Source of the DNA: Planctomycetaceae bacterium
GTDB taxonomy: Bacteria > Planctomycetota > Planctomycetia > Pirellulales > Thermoguttaceae
DNA length: 8,485 nucleotides
NCBI GenBank assembly: GCA_031287585.1
Contig: JAITST010000328.1
Location: forward strand, 1 to 8,485
Direction: 5' to 3'
Of this stretch, positions 4,573 through 8,485 are shown piece after piece (within the stretch, counting starts at the first letter, position 1; each line of letters starts with the position of its first letter). Both the position numbers and the translations under genes were made by a program. The notes under the pieces were generated by a model that saw nothing but the letters and a program-made list of their open reading frames with translations, was not told the DNA's origin and did no database searches.

Positions 4573-6444
4573 ATGTATCACCCTAAAAAACTAATCCTAA
4601 CCTGTGTCCTATTTCTAATCGCCAACATCACATCCGCGGTGGAATTTGATTCCATTTCTGTCACATTAGTTCCGATGGTCAAACCGGCAACCAGTGCTAC
4701 GTCACATGGTTATTGTGAACACCGTTTTCGTGTCGTCAATCGCGGAACGGAAACGCAACGGGTAACAATCTCGCTGCCCGGCACGTCGCACGGAACAAAT
4801 AACGGTTTGTCACGTCTCGCGGGAACAGTCGATGTGCCTGCAAACCAAACCGCCGTTCTGTCACTGATGCACCCGCCGGCTGCGATAAACAATGTTGACG
4901 CTAACGTCTATATTAATGGTCGCAAACAGAAGAACGTGGTACCTATTCGTTTTGAACACGGTGTAATTGGTTATCGTCCAGGCGGAACAGATGTCGCTCA
5001 CGTTCTCACGAGCAACCGTATCAAAGCCGACATCCGCGACCTAATCCGCGATGGAAATATTGCAAGTGCGCAATCTACCGAAGCAGGAACAGAAACCGCT
5101 GAAGCAACGGCAGGCGGCGGTACGAGTAGTGTTACGCATAGAGGTATCCCCGCGGCACCTGCCATAACCATCTGGGAGAGTGAAGGTGACGTTAGTAACT
5201 GGAGCAAAAACTGGCTCGCATACTCGCGTTTCGACGGTATTGCGATGACCGATGTTGACTTCACAAACTTGCAGGAACAACATCAGGAAATTTTCACCGC
5301 GTTACGTCAGTATGTTGAAATAGGCGGTAGTTTGTACGTTGTCGGTAACAACTGGAAAAAGCCCGATGGTTGGATTAGATTTGAAAAATCTAACAGTTCT
5401 GAGCACGGCGGCTCGCTCGTTGGTCTGTATTGGAGTTGTAACGACAACACCGTTCAATCAGTGCTTCAATACATAAACGCTTTTCGTACTGCCGCAATAG
5501 CCAACAATACTACTTGGTTAAATGCGATGGGCGCAAACGGCGGTAACGGTGTGTTGAGCGGCGGGTATGATTTGATAAACAGTTTGCCCGTTCTGGAAAA
5601 TTTCGGGATACCAGTTCGTACTATTCTGGTTCTAATCATTGTGTTCGCAGTTCTAATCGGACCGGTCAACATTTTCGTTCTGACAAAAATGAAGCGACGG
5701 ATTTGGCTGCTGTGGACGGTGCCGCTAACGTCAATCGCCGCGAGTATGTTGGTCTATGGTGTAAACTATTTTCAGGAAGGTTTCCTGCGTCAAACGGCAA
5801 CAAAAACGATAACAATTCTAAACCAGCAGCGCGAAGAAGCACTTACGTTTGGCTTCGCGGGCTACTATTCAACATTCGTACCACGCGGCGGGATAACTTT
5901 CGACGCAACAACAGAGGCGACATACTCATTCAATCGTAACGCGTGGGGCAGCGACCTGCCGCTGTTAGAAATGACAATACAAGGGGGCGGTTCGCAAAAT
6001 TTGTCACGCGGTTGGATACGAGCGAGATTACCATCGTACTTTGGAATCCGCAAAGCGGAGTCAAGGCGAAAAGAGCGATTAGAGTTCAACTGGGAAGGAA
6101 AACCAACGGTAACAAATCAATTATCGGTTGACATTGAGAATGTAGAGGTGGTCTCACCGGACGGGCAGACATACCACGCATCAAATATCTCGGCTGGCGA
6201 TAAGGTAAATCTAATATCAACAAACGAACCAACAGTAACAACCGATGAAAAAAATCTATACAAAGGCACAGGTCAAGCCATGAAAGTATCTAACTGGCAA
6301 AGCACAAACGTTGCGCATTTCCCGTTGTGCAAAGGTTACTACAAAGCCAAAGTAAAACCAAAAACCCAAAATCCATTCTTGGAAAGAGGGGTGACAAACA
6401 CCGTTGATTACAGTCACGACGCGGTAATAATCGGGAAGTATTGA
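4573..6444 (+). CDS. Exported membrane-anchored protein of unknown function
   Basis: I chose the ATG at 4573 (623 residues) because it places a signal peptide at the very start: MYHPKKLILTCVLFLIAN, cleavage probably after TSA (20-22). An upstream TTG at 4531 in the same frame would only add 14 unlikely residues and overlaps the hairpin. Residues 45-130 look like an Ig-like beta-sandwich (RFRVVNRGTETQRVTI). Residues 195-260 have an alpha/beta pattern, AITIWESEGD...FDGIAMTD...ALRQYVEIGGSLYVVG, like the glutamine-amidotransferase-like fold in bacterial surface proteins, without visible catalytic residues. Two membrane helices (about 350-371 and 376-397) flank the basic loop KMKRR. A beta-rich tail follows to NPFLERG...AVIIGKY. 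This layout of sensor-like domains plus two helices is familiar from uncharacterised planctomycete proteins; no precise function can be given. It may share transcripts with tyrS. No clear Shine-Dalgarno. Confidence 0.88.
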   Translation: MYHPKKLILTCVLFLIANITSAVEFDSISVTLVPMVKPATSATSHGYCEHRFRVVNRGTETQRVTISLPGTSHGTNNGLSRLAGTVDVPANQTAVLSLMHPPAAINNVDANVYINGRKQKNVVPIRFEHGVIGYRPGGTDVAHVLTSNRIKADIRDLIRDGNIASAQSTEAGTETAEATAGGGTSSVTHRGIPAAPAITIWESEGDVSNWSKNWLAYSRFDGIAMTDVDFTNLQEQHQEIFTALRQYVEIGGSLYVVGNNWKKPDGWIRFEKSNSSEHGGSLVGLYWSCNDNTVQSVLQYINAFRTAAIANNTTWLNAMGANGGNGVLSGGYDLINSLPVLENFGIPVRTILVLIIVFAVLIGPVNIFVLTKMKRRIWLLWTVPLTSIAASMLVYGVNYFQEGFLRQTATKTITILNQQREEALTFGFAGYYSTFVPRGGITFDATTEATYSFNRNAWGSDLPLLEMTIQGGGSQNLSRGWIRARLPSYFGIRKAESRRKERLEFNWEGKPTVTNQLSVDIENVEVVSPDGQTYHASNISAGDKVNLISTNEPTVTTDEKNLYKGTGQAMKVSNWQSTNVAHFPLCKGYYKAKVKPKTQNPFLERGVTNTVDYSHDAVIIGKY

Positions 6445-6631
6445 AAAAGGGGTGGATTTGTTAGGGAATTGAATTATCGGTGTAACCACGGATGTCAATA
6501 TGACACTTTTTTGCTCTTCGTCTAGCGAATTTCGCTTTGACCATTTAGTTCAAAAACGATGTTATTTTGTTCCGTCGCCAAACTATTGTTATTATTTTTT
6601 CAAACAGGTGTGTCAAAATGTACGTGAACGG

Positions 6632-6681
6632 CTACCACGAAATCTATACTCCACACTGTGGACATATACCTTTCATGGTAG
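6632..6681. repeat. Imperfect palindrome in convergent intergenic gap
   Basis: The 271-base gap between the convergent genes ending at 6444 and 6716 shows no gene I can support. It contains CTACCA (6632-6637) paired with TGGTAG (6676-6681), symmetric TATA at 6645 and 6665, and a perfect CCACA-C-TGTGG core at 6651-6661. Such a fold-back between converging genes may act as a two-way terminator, but no T-run flanks it. Confidence 0.3.
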
Positions 6682-6715
6682 AAGATTGAACTATTTTTCA
6701 ACCGCATTGAATCTA

Positions 6716-7228
6716 TCATTTGTGCTGCGAAACATCAACGCTCAACTCTGTGGGTGAACCTGATGTCACCGTGAGTTTGAGCGGTGTTGTTGCGGCTTGG
6801 GTGAGAGTTTTTGGAATTTCGCTGGTTCTTGCCGCGAGTTTCTTTTCCTGCTCCGCCATATATTTTGCCTTTGCTACCGCGTCGTCGTCAATTCCTTCCG
6901 GCATCGGCTCGGATTCGATTTTTGACATTTTCGTCACGTAAACAATATAATCCCCTGCCGGAACTCCTTTCGCTGACCACGAACCTTGAACCGTTTTGAT
7001 TTCTGCAACACCGGATTCGTCGGTGTCCGCATACATACTCCAACCGCCAACAGCACCGCCAGCGGCGGGTGTCAGTGTTATTTTCGCTTGCGTGATCGGT
7101 GACGAACCGTTTGTAACGGTTATTTTCGTGGAAACAAGTTCAGGGATGCCGTCCGGTTTTTTCGTACCGCAACCAGCGGCGATTGACAACGAGACGAACA
7201 ATAACATAATGGTTTTAATGAATTTCAT
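6716..7228 (-). CDS. Lipoprotein with carboxypeptidase-regulatory-like domain
   Basis: A 170-residue predicted lipoprotein. The N-terminus MKFIKTIMLLFVSLSIAAGC has a basic start, a hydrophobic core and a lipobox ending at C20, so the mature protein should be lipid-anchored at a membrane. Residues 30-110 look like a small beta-sandwich of the carboxypeptidase-regulatory (CarboxypepD_reg / transthyretin-like) kind: TKITVTNGSSPITQAKITLTP, then GGWSMYADTDESGVAEI, then the typical VPAGDYIVYVTK. A charged helical segment (112-140, EGIDDDAVAKAKYMAEQEKK) and a short beta tail follow. GGAG lies six bases before the ATG. It follows the DUF1559 gene by 148 bases on the same strand, a pairing common in Planctomycetota, so the two probably work together at the cell surface. 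The exact role is unknown. Confidence 0.88.
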   Translation of the reverse strand: MKFIKTIMLLFVSLSIAAGCGTKKPDGIPELVSTKITVTNGSSPITQAKITLTPAAGGAVGGWSMYADTDESGVAEIKTVQGSWSAKGVPAGDYIVYVTKMSKIESEPMPEGIDDDAVAKAKYMAEQEKKLAARTSEIPKTLTQAATTPLKLTVTSGSPTELSVDVSQHK

Positions 7229-7277
7229 TTTGACTCCAATAAAGGTTTGAAAAAAAGAATAAAAAATATGTAACGGT

Positions 7278-7296
7278 TATTTCATTTTTTGAAATA
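7278..7296. repeat. AT-rich 7-bp inverted repeat upstream of lipoprotein gene
   Basis: TATTTCA (7278-7284) and TGAAATA (7290-7296) pair around a T5 loop, 50 bases before the lipoprotein ATG. It is too AT-rich to be a strong hairpin. It could be part of the lipoprotein promoter region or chance in AT-rich DNA. Confidence 0.3.
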
Positions 7297-7314
7297 TCCA
7301 TCACGCAAACAATG

Positions 7315-7358
7315 ACAGAAGGACAGCCCTTCACAGCAAGAGACGGGCTGCCTTCTGT
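7315..7358 (-). terminator. Strong stem-loop after the DUF1559 gene
   Basis: ACAGAAGGACAGCCC (7315-7329) pairs with GGGCTGCCTTCTGT (7345-7358): 14 base pairs with a single bulged A, around a 15-base loop, starting 18 bases past the DUF1559 stop. On the minus strand no real T-run follows (TCATTGTTTGCG), so it may stabilise the 3' end of the DUF1559 transcript and lower expression of the lipoprotein gene rather than terminate fully. Confidence 0.65.
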
Positions 7359-7376
7359 ATTTTCTGGTAATGTTAC

Positions 7377-8485
7377 TTAATACGACGTTGCTTCACCGCC
7401 GTTTCGTGACCCCAACGCGCCCCAAACTCCGAAAAGTGAATTGCCGGAGATGCTGTATGTATTGGCGGTTAAAGACCACAAACCGGAAGTTTTCGCGTTG
7501 ATAGTATCGGACACAAAACGTACAGAACCATCGCACATCGCTGCGTTGACACCGCCGCTGTGATAACTTGACGCGGCAACCAAAACGTGTTCAGAACTGC
7601 CATAGGCACAAGAGGGAGCGTTCGGCGGGAGAACGGTATTGAACGCCGCATAAGCGGCATAACCATCTGCCCAGCGAGCACCAATCACTGCCGCACGCGG
7701 AGTATTAATCTTGTTGCCAGTTTTGTCGTTCGCACAGTCCTCGATAATCTGTACGGTATTATGATAAATATCCGCCGCCGTTGTGTTTGTTCCGCCTTTG
7801 ACCAGTTGGATATTTGTGTTACGCGGTGACGAAATACAGGCTTCCGAGAACATCACCGTATTGCTCGTACCATCAGGAATACTACTCATTGTAATTTTGA
7901 CATAGTAACCTTCAGCGGCAATGCCGCGGCAACCACAAGTGATACCGCCAGCAGCAACGGTGTTATAACTTGCTAAGTTATTGTAACCTTCATCACCGAC
8001 ATTGACATGATAACTCGTTGTAGAGATAACACCATCTGTTGGCAATGTCACTGACTCCGATGGACATAAAAGATTGTTGATTTGCTTTGCGTAGGGATTT
8101 TGATGAACAATGGTACCATCTGTCACTGTTTCTGTTGTCGTGTACGGTCTCGGTTGATTTCCCGTTGTTTCTCGAGCGTGCGCTATGATGAGATCGTAAC
8201 GCGCATTCAGTTCCATAAACGGGCAAAGCATCGCAGCCCAACTGATACGGTCACGGCGGTTATTGTCGGAGGGAAGTTCATTAAATTCCACTTGCCGTCT
8301 TGCCGAAGCAAAATACCCGGACGTATCGTGCTTGTTGTGATTAGCGAGTGCCAGTTGCTTGATTTGATTCGTACACTGCATTCTACGTGCCGCCTCGCGG
8401 GCGGCTTGCACAGCGGGCAAGAGCAGAGCGATCAGAACGCCAATAATGGCGATAACTACGAGAAGTTCAACCAAAGTAAAAGCCG
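7377..8485 (-). CDS. DUF1559 prepilin-like protein, partial (5' end outside window)
   Basis: A large planctomycete-specific family of exported proteins with a type IV pilin-like N-terminus. The window shows 368 residues, starting inside the prepilin signal: AFTLVELLVVIAIIGVL, then the helix ending LLPAVQAAREAARRMQC. The normal prepilin site is G-F-T-L-x-E; here the residue before Phe is Ala, which prepilin peptidases can tolerate. The mature N-terminal helix would anchor the protein in the membrane or in a pseudopilus-like fibre. The C-terminal signature of DUF1559 is clear: SYHSGGVNAAMCDGSVRFVS about 45 residues before the end, closing in GGEATSY. The frame is open to the right edge, so the true start, usually 5-30 residues further, is not in the window. 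A strong stem-loop and a lipoprotein gene follow. Function in the cell is not established for the family. Confidence 0.95.
   Translation of the reverse strand, partial: AFTLVELLVVIAIIGVLIALLLPAVQAAREAARRMQCTNQIKQLALANHNKHDTSGYFASARRQVEFNELPSDNNRRDRISWAAMLCPFMELNARYDLIIAHARETTGNQPRPYTTTETVTDGTIVHQNPYAKQINNLLCPSESVTLPTDGVISTTSYHVNVGDEGYNNLASYNTVAAGGITCGCRGIAAEGYYVKITMSSIPDGTSNTVMFSEACISSPRNTNIQLVKGGTNTTAADIYHNTVQIIEDCANDKTGNKINTPRAAVIGARWADGYAAYAAFNTVLPPNAPSCAYGSSEHVLVAASSYHSGGVNAAMCDGSVRFVSDTINAKTSGLWSLTANTYSISGNSLFGVWGALGSRNGGEATSY

Noticed and set aside
6500..6757. Plus-strand 85-codon frame in the convergent gap
   Set aside because: It runs into the lipoprotein gene on the opposite strand, has no ribosome binding site, and its composition (many F, Y, C, R) is unlike a real protein.

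Overview
The window looks like a piece of a Planctomycetota chromosome, probably from a Pirellulales-type, host- or gut-associated lineage; the rank below phylum is a guess. The main clues are a DUF1559 protein with a prepilin-type N-terminus (G/A-F-T-L-V-E-L-L, then the A-x-Q-A-A-R-E-A-A-R-R-M-Q-C block), a small lipoprotein encoded just after it, a GYF_2-ankyrin protein, and a moderate G+C content with many genes lacking a strong Shine-Dalgarno. No rRNA, tRNA or CRISPR array was seen.

Layout. (1) 1-1670, all minus strand: a GYF_2/ankyrin-repeat protein, then a WXG100-like small helical protein, then, 16 bases further on, a GTG-started coiled-coil protein that runs off the left edge. The last two look like the start of a type VII secretion-like (WXG100) module in a Gram-negative-type bacterium. 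(2) 1671-3240: an eroded stretch with no intact gene. It holds a perfect 11-bp inverted repeat, a decayed DUF1559/prepilin gene with several frameshifts, a broken IS5-family transposase in two pieces separated by a small inverted-repeat insertion, and a nested palindromic element of about 112 bp. (3) 3241-6444, plus strand: tyrS (tyrosyl-tRNA synthetase) behind a plausible sigma-70-type promoter, followed after 51 bases by a large exported or membrane-anchored protein of unknown function. (4) 6445-6715: a convergent intergenic gap with a weak palindrome. (5) 6716-8485, minus strand: a DUF1559 prepilin-like protein (5' end outside the window), a strong stem-loop, and a 170-aa lipoprotein with a carboxypeptidase-regulatory-like fold. 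These two probably form a unit.

How the genes fit together. tyrS is the only clear housekeeping gene. The DUF1559 protein and lipoprotein are probably a surface-exposed or secreted pair, as is common in this phylum, and the pseudogene at 1752-1987 is the ruin of another member of the same large family. The most interesting part is the left edge: a WXG100-like protein with a coiled-coil partner beside a cytosolic GYF_2-ankyrin protein could be an under-described secretion or toxin-related locus, but its decisive genes (for example an FtsK/EccC-type ATPase) would lie outside the window.
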